Origin: Alisma plantago-aquatica
Taxonomy: Eukaryota > Streptophyta > Magnoliopsida > Alismatales > Alismataceae
Length of the DNA stretch: 64,000 bases
Direction of reading: 5' to 3'
Assembly: GCA_963693085.1 (NCBI GenBank)
Contig: OY856409.1
Span: 1,534,999,072 to 1,535,063,071 of the forward strand
In this document: piece after piece, positions 35,909-47,576 of the stretch
Numbering within the stretch: position 1 is the stretch's first letter
Layout: every line of letters starts with the position of its first letter
Program-made: the position numbers and the translations under genes
Notes under the pieces: generated by a model
The model's database searches: none
The model's input: only the letters and a program-made list of their open reading frames with translations
Told to the model about the DNA's origin: nothing

Positions 35909-38900
35909 TGTGATAACCTAGATTTTTGAGTTTTAATAACTAATACAATAATTAGAGACAAGCATTCTATGTAAGATGTCAAATACCACATTGAAGAATT
36001 GGTAATACAATCATGAATTCCTTCATCTAAACTAGGTGATTTGAGATATGATGGAGGACTATGATGCTTAATTGAATTCAATTATGAAGGAATACTATTA
36101 CTAATTGATTAAGCTCTCATGAGACCAATAATGCATTTAGTGATCCAGTGAGTAGTGAACTAATTGCTTTTGAGGAATTGTGTACATATGAACCAATGTT
36201 AGAGTTTTGGTGTCAACTTTGACTAAATGGCCTATCCTTTTCACATAATATAATGCCCTAAGTGTCACATGTAGGTGAACTTTAGGTATTAATGTGAGTA
36301 GTCAATAACCATGCCTAACCTTCGAATTTCCTCCCCAATTATGTCACATCTACATCACGACATTATAAAGCTACACCTAAAATTCTGTGGCAATTGGATT
36401 ATCCAGTTAAGAGATGTCAACAAGTGAATTTTGGTGCATATATTCATGCACATTGGACCATAGACCTAAGTTGCTAGTTATGTGTGACATTTGAATGTCA
36501 CGCTGTGTTGATTTTACGGCTGGGAGCAGACACTTATGCGGCTCACACCCCAACCATCCAACCTGAATGATCAAGGATCAACTGTAATTGACAGCTAGGA
36601 CTCTGTCTTCAACCTACCGCAAAGAGCGGGGAGAAGAAAGGGGAACCCTACCCTCGTCCAGGCGTCACCGTATCCCTCCTCGCAAAAAATCATCCGAGCA
36701 GACTGATTCCCCTCGCCAAATCGAGGTCAAAGAGCCTGCACCTGACTTCCCTCGCCCTCGGAGCTGGGAGAATGACCTTTCCATCCTTCACTCCTCTCAC
36801 AGGCGGTGACGCCCCTTTAGGGCTTTCCCACCCACACATCCTCATGCCTATTTAAGGATACCAATAGCTCCGCCCGACCTCCTTTAGTCTCCCACTCAAC
36901 CCAATTTTGAAGCAACTGACCTCCGAGCACCCCCCCGAGTCGACCTTCCTCTCCGCAGTTGCGTCACCTCGGCGGCACCGCATACATCTCGCCCCACCGA
37001 ATACACCCTTCAATCACCACCGCCTCGATGCAGGGGTGCTTCCCGGCCAGCTCCCGCCCTCTCCAACGCCCTGAGCCTCTAAATCTTCGGCGCGCCGGCA
37101 ACCTCCACTATCCACTCAACGGATCAGTGACCCAGAGGGAACCACACCTCCAAATATGGCCGCCTCTCTGTGGTTGGCCTCAACAAAGGTGAGGGCAGCT
37201 TCACCTGAGCCAACAGAACAGCTCTCAGCCGACAAGGACTCGCCGGAGCTGCTCCAGGCACCTGCGTCGCGTGCAAGCAAAGGAGAAGAAGCGGGGAGAA
37301 CGGGTCGTCAATCCATCGCCTAGGTGGACCAATCGTCGAACACCAAATAAGCAACATGATCCATCCCGTGCAAAGCCTGGGATCAATGAGAGTCGTCGAT
37401 CCAGTAGGATCCGGCCGTTGATCAAGGTAAAACCCTCTTCTTTTTATTTTCTTTTGTCCAAGAACTGATTTATCTTTAGAAAATCATAGAAAATGATAGG
37501 AATATCAGTTTATAGTGAACCTATATATCATTTTCATCAAAAAAATGCGTACTATTGGAATAAAATATAACTAGAACCTGAATCTGCACCCTTTTCAAAA
37601 AGTAAGGCCTACAAGCCCTAATAACCTCTTATAGTATATTCTTTATGTAATAAATGTCAACCCTGATTTAAATCTGACTAGTGGACATCCTAAACTTGAT
37701 TTGAAGTCTTGATCACCATATTGCTCGAAACCCTAATCCAATAGAGATAATTGACTCTATAACTATGAAACAACTCAAATCCTAGTTTTCTCTTTCTACA
37801 TATGTATACCATATACAACTTTATATCAAACCCTAACTATTGATGATACTATATGACTTTGTACGACCCCGACACCCGAGGATCCAATTCTGATCTGTTG
37901 AATCATACTCATCCTAAAGAGATACCATTAATGATCTAAATCTATAACAAAAACCCTAAATGAGGATACTCCCTTTTTGGATAAAATGTATGTCTTCAAT
38001 TAAATGAAACCAAAATATGAAGATCCGATTTTGAAACTTCATAAGTAAGATAAAAGTCATATATTATCCTTGATCTAAAACATGAGATGACGAAAGACAT
38101 CATAATTCAAGAACCAACCTTAATCATGGGTCGAATGGACCAATCGTAACAAGTATACCCTTGGTTACATTTCAGGGTGATCTAATCTCTTTCTAATACT
38201 CTAGGGCTTGAGGAATTTAGATCTAAAATCAAGGTACGTGGATATAATTATATGACTAGATTTGATGGATGTTAAATATATGTACTTGCTTGTTTGTACT
38301 TGAAATACATTGTTGGATGTAGATCTATATGTATTGTCATTTCCGCCTTGAACAATAAGAACACTCAAGAAAGAAAATGGAATGTAGTTACTGATGGTTC
38401 ATTAATCTCCCTATTAGAGAGGGAAAGTATTAATGTTGACTAGCACCTCCCTAATGGTACAAGGTACGCGGGGAGATCCCTAATGGTACAAGGTACGCAG
38501 GGATGGGGCCCAATATTTATGTTTGTGCTAAGTCCACCATAGTAATACATGTCCATTGAAATATGATAATCACTTGAGATTACCTGATTTTCTGCCTTTA
38601 AATAATGTTTTCTTTCTCTTTCTTTAATTTCGAGTATTTTATATGCCAGCATAGTATAGCTCTTTAATTCCACGTACCAACTTTTGTTGATTTTTTGTTT
38701 CTCGTATTTTCTAGGTTCAGAGCTAGCATGAGATAAAAGAATAGGATGTGAGCAAGTTGTACAGGTTGTACCTATTGTCTAAGATCATGTTAGCATACAT
38801 TTCCAGACTTGTAAAATTTTCTATTCAATATGTAAATGTAATCCAAGTTGTAATAATTCATATTGTATAAATATACATGTGAATGTTGAGTATGTTATGA

Positions 38901-39024
38901 TTGTACGTTCATGTATGCGTATTATGCTTCCGCATCACTCTCTGATATGATTGGATGATGTTTTCGGATTCTGACCTCTCATTCCCAATAGGGTTTGGAG
39001 AAATCAAAATCCAGGGACGTCACA
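35909..39024 (+). repeat. LARD 3' LTR
   Basis: 3116 bp, closely matching the 5' LTR in order and content, including the GC-rich block (36500-37430) and the doubled TACAAGGTACGC motif (38457-38500). Ends GACGTCACA at the target repeat. Confidence 0.88.
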
Positions 39025-39411
39025 GTTAGTCTGTCTACTACTGTTGTAAATCTTAGTGATGATAATGCTAAATTAAGATCTACTTTGCAAAGGTTTTTTT
39101 CGGGAAAGAAATCCCTAAATGATGTCCTAGAGAACTCTACCAAACAAGTTGGTATTAGTGGTTTAGGATATAATGGGACTGCTCCCAAAGGTAAGAAGAA
39201 GAAGCGTAAGAAGAAGAGTGTGGAACCTCCAATTTTCAATGGAGAGTCTTTCGACTCTAAAAACCCTATGGTTTGTATTCATTGCAAATGTGATGACCAT
39301 TATTCTACCTATTGTCCTAACAAGCCCAAGGGGACCAACCCAAAGATGAAATGGGTCCCCAAGCTAACCCCGGTCCCCAAAGTTTGAGTTGGGTTCTGAC
39401 ATCCTCTTTTC

Positions 39412-42404
39412 TTGCAGGTTAAAAAGAAATGGATTGTTGATAGTGGCTGCTCTAAGCATATGACTGGAGAAATCAGCCATTTCAACAAATTTGTGAAAAA
39501 GAAAGGAGGATCGGTAACCTTTGGGGTCAACAAGAAGGGTAAGGTTATAGGTGAGGGTGATGTAGGCAATGAATTATGTATTAAAAATGTATTGCTTGTT
39601 AATGGCCTACATCACAACTTAATTAGTATTAGCCAATTATGTGATAATGGGTATCTTGTACTATTTACTTCTTTAGAATGCTTGCTTCTAGATTCCCTGT
39701 CCTACAATGCTATATATAAGGGAACTAGAAATGGTAATCTCTATGTTATTGTTCTCGATGCTCTTAAGCCCATACTACATAGATGCTTAGTTTTTGATAA
39801 AAATGATCTTTCTCTTTGGCATCGTCGTTTGGGTTATGTGAATTTGCATCAAATGAAGAAATTGAACAAAAAGGACTTGGTTCGAGGACTTCCTAAATTG
39901 GATTTTGATAAGGATGAGGAATGCCAACCTTGTACACAAGGGAAACAAACCAAATCCTCATTCAAAATCCAAAGGAGTCATGAGTACAAAGAGAGTTCTT
40001 GAACTTCTTCATATTGATCTTTTCGGACCAATGAGAACACAAACGCTTTGTGGCTCCAAGTATTGTCTTGTTATTGTTGATGAATTCTCTAGATATACTT
40101 GGACTTTCTTTCTCGTTTCTAAAAGCGATACACTTGATGTTTTCTCGAGCTTTTGTAAATGGGTTGAAAACGAAGCTTCTTGTCATGTTGTTTCTATCCG
40201 TAGTGATCATGGGGGAGAGTTTGAAAATGATCTTTTTGAATGTTTTTGTAAAAAATTGGGTTATTCGCACAATTTCTCTTCTCCTCGCACACCTCAACAA
40301 AATGGGGTTGTTGAGAGAAAGAATAGGTCTCTACAAGAGATGGCTAGGACCATGCTTCTTGAGTATGACACTCCTAAGAAGTTTTGGGCTGAAGCCGTTA
40401 GCACGTCATGTTTTGTGCAAAACCGAGTTTTCACACATCTGACTTTCAAGAAAATCCCCTATGAACTAGGGCGTGGTAGGAAGCCATCTATTGATTTCTT
40501 TCATGTTTTCGGATGTCCTTGTTTTGTTTTAAACGTGAAGGATTCTCTCGACAAGTTTGATCTGAAATCATATAAGGCTTTCTTCCTAGGCTATAGCACT
40601 ACTAGCAGGGCATATAGAGTATTTAACATTGAACTATCTAAAATTGAAGAATCTATCAATGTTAAGTTTATTGAAACTAACCCTGTTATTGGAAAGCATA
40701 TTGGTGATGATGATGATGCAGATGAAATAATTCCTATCTTAAAATATCTCAACATCAAAGACAAAGGCAAGCAGGTAGTAGAAGAAGAAAATGAAGAAGA
40801 AAAGAAGGATCCCACTCCCCACTTTGCAAAGAATCACCCCAAGGAGTTGATCATTGGCAACCCGTTCGAGAGAGTGAGGACACGAGCTGCTCACAATAAA
40901 GAACAAGGAGATCGCGCCTTCATCTCTCAACTAGAGCCAAAGAACATCAAAGAAGCCCTTGGTGATGATGAGTGGATCCTTGCCATGCAAGAAGAGCTTG
41001 AGCAATTTGAGAAGAATCGTGTGTGGACCTTAGTGACAAGACCAAGTGATAGAAAAATCATTGGCACCAAATGGGTCTACCACAACAAGCTAGATGAGCA
41101 AGGAAAAGTGGTAAGGAACAAAGCAAGGTTAGTGGCACAAGGTTACAACCAACATGAAGGTATTGATTTTGATGAAACTTATGCTCTTGTTGCTAGATTA
41201 GAATCTATCTGTATGCTACTTGCCTTTGCTAGTTATAAAATTTCTTGCTATATCAAATGGATGTTAAAAGTTCATTTTTGAATGGTACAATCGAGGAGGA
41301 AGTATTTGTTGCTCAACCTCCAGGCTTTGAAATTGACCAATTACCCAATCATGTTTATTTGTTACAAAAAGCTCTTTATGGACTCAAACAAGCACCTCGA
41401 GCTTGGTATGAGAAATTAAAGAACTTTTTGTTAGATAATGGGTATGTCATGGGCAAAGTTGATTCTACCTTGTTTCTAAAACACACTTCCAACCATTTTC
41501 TTATTATCCAAATATATGTTGATGATATCATTTTTGGCGGGACTGATCTTGATCTTTGCAAGGAGTTTAGTTCTCTTATGCAGAGTGAACTTGAAATGAG
41601 CATGATGGGTGAGTTGACCTTCTTCCTCGGCTTTCAAATCAAGCAAAAAAAAGAAGGAAACTTCATCAACCAAGGCAAATACACAACTGAACTACTCAAG
41701 CGCTTTGGGATGGAGAACATGAAGCCGATGGATACACCCATGTCAAACACCGCCAAACTTGACAAAGATGAAGAAGGTGAAAAGGTAGATGAGAAGCTCT
41801 ATAGAGGTATGATTGGAAGTTTACTTTATTTAACTACCTCTAGACCTGATATTATGTTTAGTGTTGGCTTGTGCGCTTGCTTTCAATCTTTCCCTAAGAA
41901 GTCACATCTCATTGTTGTTAAGAGAATTTTGAGGTACTTAGCCAAAACCCAAAATTTTGGACTATGGTATCCTAAATCAAGGGATTTTACTCTTACAACA
42001 TATAGCGATGCGGATTATGCAGGGTTTTTTATTGATATAAAGTGTGCAAGTGGCACTTGCTTCCTTCTAGGACCATGCTTAGTGTCTTGGTTCTCCAAGA
42101 AACAAAGCAAAGTGGCATTATAAACTACCAAAGCTGAATACATTGCAGCCGGGAGTTGTTGTGCACATGTCCTATGGATGAAACAAAACCTCTCTTACAA
42201 TCCTATATTGCATAGTAGAGCTAAGCATATAGAGGTTCGCCATCATTTTATTCGTGACTACATTGCCAAGAAAGATATCTATATCACACATGTGGACACG
42301 GAAAATTAGTTGGCGGACATTTTTACAAAACCCCTGGCTAGAGAGCAATTTAATTTTATTCGATCTAAACTTCTCACTATTGATTTAAATGATATTGCTA
42401 TGTG
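39412..42404 (+). pseudogene. SIRE pol (protease-integrase-RT-RNase H)
   Basis: Same frame as gag, separated by two in-frame TGA codons (39385-39387 and 39397-39399). Protease IVDSGCSKHMTG with DSG near 39439. Pre-integrase zinc part LWHRRLGYVN...CQPCTQGK. A one-base gain in an A-run near 39968 shifts frame. Integrase core has IDLFGPM, IRSDHGGEF and NGVVERKNRSLQEMART, so D, D and E are all present. RT: KARLVAQGYNQHEGIDFDETY, a frameshift near 41240, MDVKSSFLNG, KALYGLKQAPRAWY and YVDD at 41515-41526. RNase H: TYSDADYAG, TAA at 42121, a deletion of part of the domain near 42190, TAG 42307-42309, LADIFTKPL. Inactive. Confidence 0.92.
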
Positions 42405-42679
42405 ATCTAGCTGGTGGTCTCTATCCTATATGCTTGCTCATGTCTATCTTCACCTTATGTTGCTCATATACATGCTTGTTTATGCTTAAATTGTCTATCA
42501 ACATGCTTAGTTTTATGCTTGTTTTTGGGTTTTATCGAATTTAGCGTTTTATCGCTTAATAGTTCCCAATGATGAGCAAAATGTGCCTAGGTATGTTAAT
42601 TATGCATAATAGAATGGAAAAATAAATTTAATCGGCATGTATATGGCTAGAATCTAAGAATTAGACTGTTAGGTCAGGT

Positions 42680-42815
42680 TGACCTTCGGTCGAGTTTCCA
42701 CCCTAGAAAACTCGACCGATCAGGAGCCGAGAGCTGTCTTCAGTGGACCATTCGGTCGAGTTGTACACCCTCAGAACTTGACCGATCGACGGGAAGCACC
42801 AACTTAAAAGTTAGG
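42680..42815 (+). repeat. Second hairpin pair of CGGTCGAGTT type, before env-like ORF
   Basis: Two units TTCGGTCGAGTTTCC with AAAACTCGACCGATC and TTCGGTCGAGTTGTAC with GAACTTGACCGATCG, plus a degenerate third. They copy the motif of the LTR array but lie inside the element, between pol and ORF3. Confidence 0.8.
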
Positions 42816-42994
42816 ATCGACCGACTAGTTTCCCTTGCAACTAGAAAATAGCCGACTGATTCCTAATCTCCTATCCCGTGCTCTCAACCCAAGCCCTAAC
42901 CCTCTCCCGTTCCTAACCCTAGGGCGACTTAGCAACCTATTCTTGACCTCCTCGAGCGTCTGTGGTGTGTCTTCCTTGGCTTTTGAGGTTTGTC

Positions 42995-44716
42995 ATGCTT
43001 GTGTGCACGGTTTCTCTTCTTATTTCCGTTTCCATGGCTTCTCATAGGCGAAAACGTGTCGCCCCTAGCAATGCTCATGCCTCCTCCTCGATAAACCGCC
43101 TGATTCCTTTTGACAACACCATGTTTGTGTCCATTGAGGCGGTAAATAGGTATAAGGATCTTCTTCCACGATCTCCTTTTCCTTTTTGCCACTTAGTTGA
43201 TGCAAACCATTTTCAAGAGTATATCACCTCTATCTCGAGGCTTCTTGCCAAACACCACCTCTCCTCCCTAGCAATCGAACGTGACTGCTTCAATAATCAA
43301 TTATCTAGCACAAAAGCAGTTCACGAGTTCTATGCAAATCTGCATTGGAACTACGATTCGCTTGTTCCCCCACCAAATACCGAAGTAGTCCTCACATCGA
43401 TGATCGTCGGTCATCGTTTTCAAATCTCCGAGGAGACTTTCAATCTCTATCTTGCCGGAGATGAAGAAAACACTACTTGGCGCAAGGACTATGACGCGTA
43501 TTTTGATCTTCTTGACCCGGAAGGTTTCTATAAACATTATGAATTGACGCTACCGAATATTCATCAGTTTTTAAAGAAACCTAACGTGGCTTATAAGAAG
43601 CGGTCAACCCTACATTCCTCCTCCCTTGACCTCCAAAGGCGCATCTTGGCCCTTATGATTAACTACAATATCCATCCAAAGCGTAATCAATCGAACATTG
43701 CGGAAAACACAGCGGTCTTGATGTATTGTTTGTTAAACAATATAGGTGTCAAGTGGGCTCCTTACATCCTACATCATATGACCTATTTTGACACTGGAAA
43801 AAACACCAAGGGCACCCATCCTACCTACCCAGCCCTCATCTTTGGTCTGTTCCAGTTTGCCACTGACAAATCACTCTTTTATGACTTCCATTACCCGGTT
43901 GCTCGGAAAGGAGTGTGCATTAGTGAAACCACCCTTCTGAAGGCTGTCCCGGTCTTTACCCCTGCCCCTGGTGCTTCTTCCTCAGCCTCTGCCCCTGGTG
44001 CTTCTGGCTCAGCCTCAGCCCCTCCTTCTGGTACCCCTCCCTCCACTCATGCTCTGCCCTCGCAGCACCACCCTCGCCCTAGTTGTGCGTCCTTCAGAGC
44101 ATCAAATGAAACCATTCTAGGATACATGATGCATGAACAAGGGTACAATCGTCAGGTTTAGGAGAACCTCCACCAAGATTTGTGTGCTATCATGTCTCAC
44201 ATGAACCTATCATATTCTTCACCCTACCCTGTTTACCAGCCATACCCGGGTAGTGCCTATGCCTCTTATGCATATGAGCATTACTTTCCTGCTCGACCAC
44301 CATATGATGTCGAGCCTTCCGCTGCTGCTCCACCTCAGTATCCCTCTGGTAGCTCCACTCCTGCATATCTGTCGCTACCTGCTGGCCCCCTGGCCTCTCT
44401 GCTCGCTTCCTTGGGGGACTCTACTCCATCCTTCCCACAGGCCAAGGAGATTCTAGCTCTTGGTATGTCGTGGGCCGAGCAGAATGCCCACTGGCCCGGT
44501 CGCTCTTTTGGTCCTGACGACGAGGAGATGCCTGACCAGGCTGAGGATGCCGACGAGCATGCTGATGCTGTTGATGGTGATGGTTCTTCTGACGAGGATG
44601 GCGATGATGGTGATGGTTCTTCTGCTGACACCACTGCCCCTCCTTCATATGGCGATGAGGACTACAACCCAGGCGATGACGAGGAAGTAGTTGACATAGA
44701 TAGCTTAGATGTCTAG
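42995..44716 (+). pseudogene. SIRE env-like ORF (ORF3)
   Basis: Open from ATG 42995, or ATG 43034 (MASHRRKRVAP), to TAG 44159-44161, then open in the same frame to 44716. The N-terminal 13 residues ahead of the second ATG are hydrophobic (MLVCTVSLLISVS), as a signal or membrane segment might be. The middle (about 250 residues) resembles the plant transposon-protein domain found in SIRE/Maximus ORF3s (AVHEFYANLHWN, RILALMINYNIHPKRNQ). Pro/Ser/Ala-rich tracts follow, and an Asp/Glu-rich C-terminus ends EEVVDIDSLDV. The stop replaces what was probably a glutamine codon (GTT TAG GAG). Envelope-like function in these plant elements is a proposal, not established. Confidence 0.75.
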
Positions 44717-45408
44717 GAGTTTGTCTTTGCTTATAGTCTAGCATGTCAATTATATATATCTTTCTAGACTCTTTCGTATAAGCAACATCCTGGCACATTA
44801 TTCTGAAGTTTACTATTTTCTTATTTTCTGTTATCTCGCTTTCATGGTTGTAGTTGTTGTTTATGAGAACATCTTTCTAAGTTGGAATATCATTGCTTTG
44901 CATGTTGGCTATTTACTCTGTGTTATCTTATGCTTGGTGTTTGTTGAGCTATATTTTGATTCTGACTTTGATTGTATGTTTCTCCTTCGTGGTTGTATGG
45001 TATATGCTTTTACCTTGTTATTTACTCTATTGCATATATGTGTGGTTGAGTCTTGGAGAAGACCTAGTTTTTGCTCTTCTACACCCCCTACCTTTTTGAT
45101 AATGTCAAAAGGGGGAGAAATATCTCATGATTTGAGAACCAATCATATTTTTTCTTGTGATTATACTATTGCTTTCTTGCCTAAGTGATCCTTTTCTTGT
45201 TAATTTGCTGATTGATCATATGACATGCAAAGGATTACATATTATGCGGATATTGGTTTTGCTATGTATAGAAAACCTAACATGCAGGTGAGAGGAAGCA
45301 TAGTTTGAGGGGGAGCAATTCCAATTGTTCTTATCATGAATCCCCCTAATTCACAAGGCAAAGGTATAACTTTCTTATCCTTTTCAATATGTTTGAGGAA
45401 TGGTTTGT
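44717..45408 (+). other. SIRE 3' non-coding region with internal purine tracts
   Basis: After ORF3, AATGTCAAAAGGGGGAGAAA (about 45100-45120) and TTTGAGGGGGAGCAATTCC (about 45303) resemble the true polypurine tract at 56684-56699. Multiple such tracts are usual in SIRE-type elements. The stretch stops at TTTGTCATTG, the Athila target site. Confidence 0.7.
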
Positions 45409-45589
45409 CATTGTGATGAGTGCATACTCATCATGAAATTCAATTACCTTTTTGGAACAATTTCATATCTATTCCACATCTTTTCACCCTAATATGAATC
45501 ATAATGCACAAAACTACTTAGTTGATTCAATAATCAAGATTTTAACTAAATATCTTTCATTTAATGTAGGAAAATCAAGCAACTCCATG

Positions 45590-46105
45590 CATACGGTCTC
45601 AAGACCGTTTGGATCCTTGCCGTCTCAAGACCGTTTGGATCCACGCAGTCCCAAGACCGTTTGGCGGAATACACAAAGAACGAATGATGAAATCGGTTGC
45701 CAAAGAAAGCCATGCGGTCTCAAGACCGTTTGGTCCCATGCGGTCTCAAGACCCTTTGGTCCCATACGGCCCCAAGACCATTTGGTCCCATGCGGTCTCA
45801 AGACCGTTTGGTCCCATGCGGTCTCAAGACTGTTTGGTCCCATGCGGTCCCAAGACCGTTTGGTCCCATGCGGTCTCAAGACCGTTTGGTCCCATGCGGT
45901 CCCAAGACCGTTTGCTCCCATGCGGTCTCAAGACCGTTTGGTCCCGCGCGGTCCCAAGACAGTTCGATGCAAACGCAAAAGATCGATTGAAGAACTAAAG
46001 CTGCACGACCACGCCAAGGCCAGGACCGATCGAAGCAAACCGTTTGGTGCCCAAACGGTCTCAAGACCGTTTGGCACCCAAACAGTCTCCAAACTGTTTG
46101 GGGTC
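45590..46105 (+). repeat. Palindromic minisatellite in Athila U3
   Basis: A 26-bp unit of the form CATGCGGTCTCAAGACCG + TTTGGTCC occurs in a run of ten (about 45711-45965), after three looser copies (45593-45670) and before three more (46040-46105). Each unit holds CGGTCT..AGACCG, a six-base inverted repeat. In the 3' LTR the main run has eight copies (54991-55200) and the trailing block is longer (55262-55385). Long ORFs on both strands here are by-products of the 26-bp repeat. Confidence 0.92.
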
Positions 46106-46116
46106 AGATCTGAATC

Positions 46117-46124
46117 TATAAATA
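46117..46124 (+). promoter_or_regulatory. Athila LTR TATA box
   Basis: CTATAAATAGACCCCC, immediately after the palindromic array. The 3' LTR copy reads TTTAAATA at 55398-55405. Confidence 0.7.
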
Positions 46125-46579
46125 GACCCCCAGGGTCCCCATTTGGAGGTATCAGATCTGGACGCCGATAGGCTGCCAGAGAACCACCCCGATCAAGTTC
46201 TACTCCATCTACCACTGGTGTTGCAACCAAGGAGGCCAAGAAGAGAAAGAAGACGGAGCAAGGAGTGCATATTCTTCACCGGGCTACGTCCACCCTCTGC
46301 ACCGAGCTCATGGCGGATCTCTCTTTCTCTCCTATCCTTCTTGTATCTCGCATCATGAGCAAGTAGTCCTCTTTCGCTGGGGTGCGGGGACTAGCCCCGT
46401 TGCCCATGCAAATCATGTTCTTGTGTTAAACTTTCCATGTCAATGTATATAACTCTTCATTTTGTTGTTTATCGTTAAGTTTGTAGGTTGGTTATATGCT
46501 TGGTTTCATCTTTGTGCTCCCTATGTTGCGATAACTTCAATGCATGGGTTCGAACGTCGTTTAACGAGTTTGACTCCCT

Positions 46580-47030
46580 GACTAGAAATAGAAGGGGATT
46601 CCTTGAGGTAGTAAGTGTATGATCCGTGAGGGGACGAGCCATCTAGCCTTCGGTGACACTTCTGTGCGCCTAACGCCTGTATAGGGGATTCACAACCTTA
46701 GTTGGATTTTGTATCATCTTTCTAAACGTCGATGTTTCCTTGCATGTCACCCTCCTGCTTGTTTATCGGTTAACGCGGCTGACTCCCAAACTTGAAATAG
46801 GATGGGATTTCATCGAGGTAGTAAGTGTATGATCCACGAGGGGACGATCCATCTAGCCTTTGGTGATGCTTCTGTGCGCCTAACGCCCGTATGGGGGGTT
46901 CACAACCTCCGTGAATTTCTGTATCTTCAGAGCCGTAAGACATGTGATCTGGATGGCAACGAGAAATCTGCTGCCTATGGTGATGCTTACGCGGACCTAA
47001 CGCCCGTATGGGGGGTTCTGCAGCAGCTCT
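46580..47030 (+). repeat. Internal direct repeats in Athila LTR (R/U5 side)
   Basis: A block with GGTAGTAAGTGTATGATCC, GAGGGGACGA, CTTCTGTGCGCCTAACGCC and GGTTCACAACCT occurs at 46608-46700 and 46815-46910. A third partial copy (CCTAACGCCCGTATGGGGGGTT) lies near 46998-47020. The 3' LTR has the same arrangement. Confidence 0.8.
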
Positions 47031-47401
47031 ACTTGAAGTGTTATATCATGCATGGATTGTTTGCAAAAGAGTATGTTTGTGTGTGTAGCGGTGGTCAAAC
47101 TCGGTACCATCCCAGAGATTCCATATCATTGATCCAAACCCATCTTTTAATTCAGCTTTTACTTTCTTGCATTTAGTTTAAACAACCCAAATCAAACTAT
47201 TGTTCTAAATATTAGTTTTACTTGAGCTAGATTCAGCTGACAAGGATTCTTAAAAACGTTGTCCTTTGGGTTCGATCATCAATATACTGCGATAAGACCC
47301 GTCCGCTTGCGGGTGGTATTGTTGCACTTGGTTTTGGTAAAAGCTCGGGGATATAAACTCCGAGTGAATTTGTTAGTGCATTCAAAAGCCACATCAAATT
47401 C

Positions 47402-47419
47402 TGGCGCCGTTGTTGGGGA
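47402..47419 (+). other. Athila primer-binding site
   Basis: TGGCGCCGTTGTTGGGGA, five bases after the LTR end; matches the 3' end of aspartate tRNA as in other Athila/Tat elements, with one change. Confidence 0.85.
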
Positions 47420-47576
47420 CAACAGAATCAGTCAGTCAAATCTAGTTCTTTTAAGACTAATCTAGGATTTTGCTTTTCTTTTTGAAACTATCGCTCATCT
47501 ACTTGACCGTTATTCTACTTTGTGGATCTCACTTTCGAATATTTTCCAATTTCAGGTGCTCTTCAAAGGTTAGTGC

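Larger units (their letters stand above)
30786..39024 (+). mobile_element. Large-LTR non-autonomous retroelement (LARD-like) inserted in SIRE gag
   Basis: LTRs 30786-33906 and 35909-39024 (about 3.1 kb each) start TGTGATAACC and end GACGTCACA (the 5' copy reads GACGTCAAA). Flanking 5-bp repeats are GCTAG (30781-30785) and GTTAG (39025-39029), one mismatch. Primer-binding site TGGTATCAGAGC at 33909. The 2.0-kb internal region has no gag or pol motif. Long LTRs plus a short non-coding core define a LARD. The end of the core (TTCGAGGAGGAAATTC...AAGGTGGGG, 35874-35905) resembles the tail of Tekay-type gypsy elements, the likely helper group. About 16 LTR differences were counted over some 500 bp. 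Confidence 0.88.
29105..39387 (+). pseudogene. SIRE gag, split by the LARD element
   Basis: Starts at ATG 29105 (MGNSALGSLNLEG). TAG replaces an expected Trp codon just after DDTNFLY, and a one-base frame change occurs near 29222. The frame then stays open from about 29224: a UBN2/copia gag region (FEMWKIVHLKYEDP, LSTEELVGNLQAHE), a CCHC zinc knuckle CYECGQKGHYKSDC (29950-29991), a Lys/Arg-rich and poly-Ser stretch, and a long heptad-like, coiled-coil-prone C-terminal part. A TAA lies at 30478-30480. The LARD interrupts codons at 30785/39025; the frame resumes with LSTTVVNLSDDNAKL and ends VPKV, TGA 39385-39387. Gag builds the cytoplasmic particle. Confidence 0.88.
45414..47396 (+). repeat. 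Athila 5' LTR
   Basis: 1983 bp. Starts with a 22-bp palindromic end TGATGAGTGCATACTCATCA. Contains the CGGTCTCAAGACCG array (45590-46105), a TATA box (46117), and internal duplications at 46580-47030. A TTGTTGCACTTGG-rich end leads to the primer-binding site. Confidence 0.92.

Noticed and set aside
43957..44065. Repeated Ala/Ser/Pro codons in ORF3 as an independent repeat feature
   Set aside because: A short in-frame GCCCCTGGTGCTTCT-type repeat inside a coding region, common in such linkers; not a separate element.
45711..45965. Regular 26-bp palindromic repeats looking like a CRISPR array
   Set aside because: No unique spacers, plant nuclear context, and the array lies in an LTR; it is a minisatellite.
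45452..46239. Long ORFs on both strands with repeats such as SRPFGPMRSQDRL
   Set aside because: They arise because the 26-bp palindromic LTR unit lacks stops in several frames; they occur in both LTR copies and on both strands and have no start or codon support.
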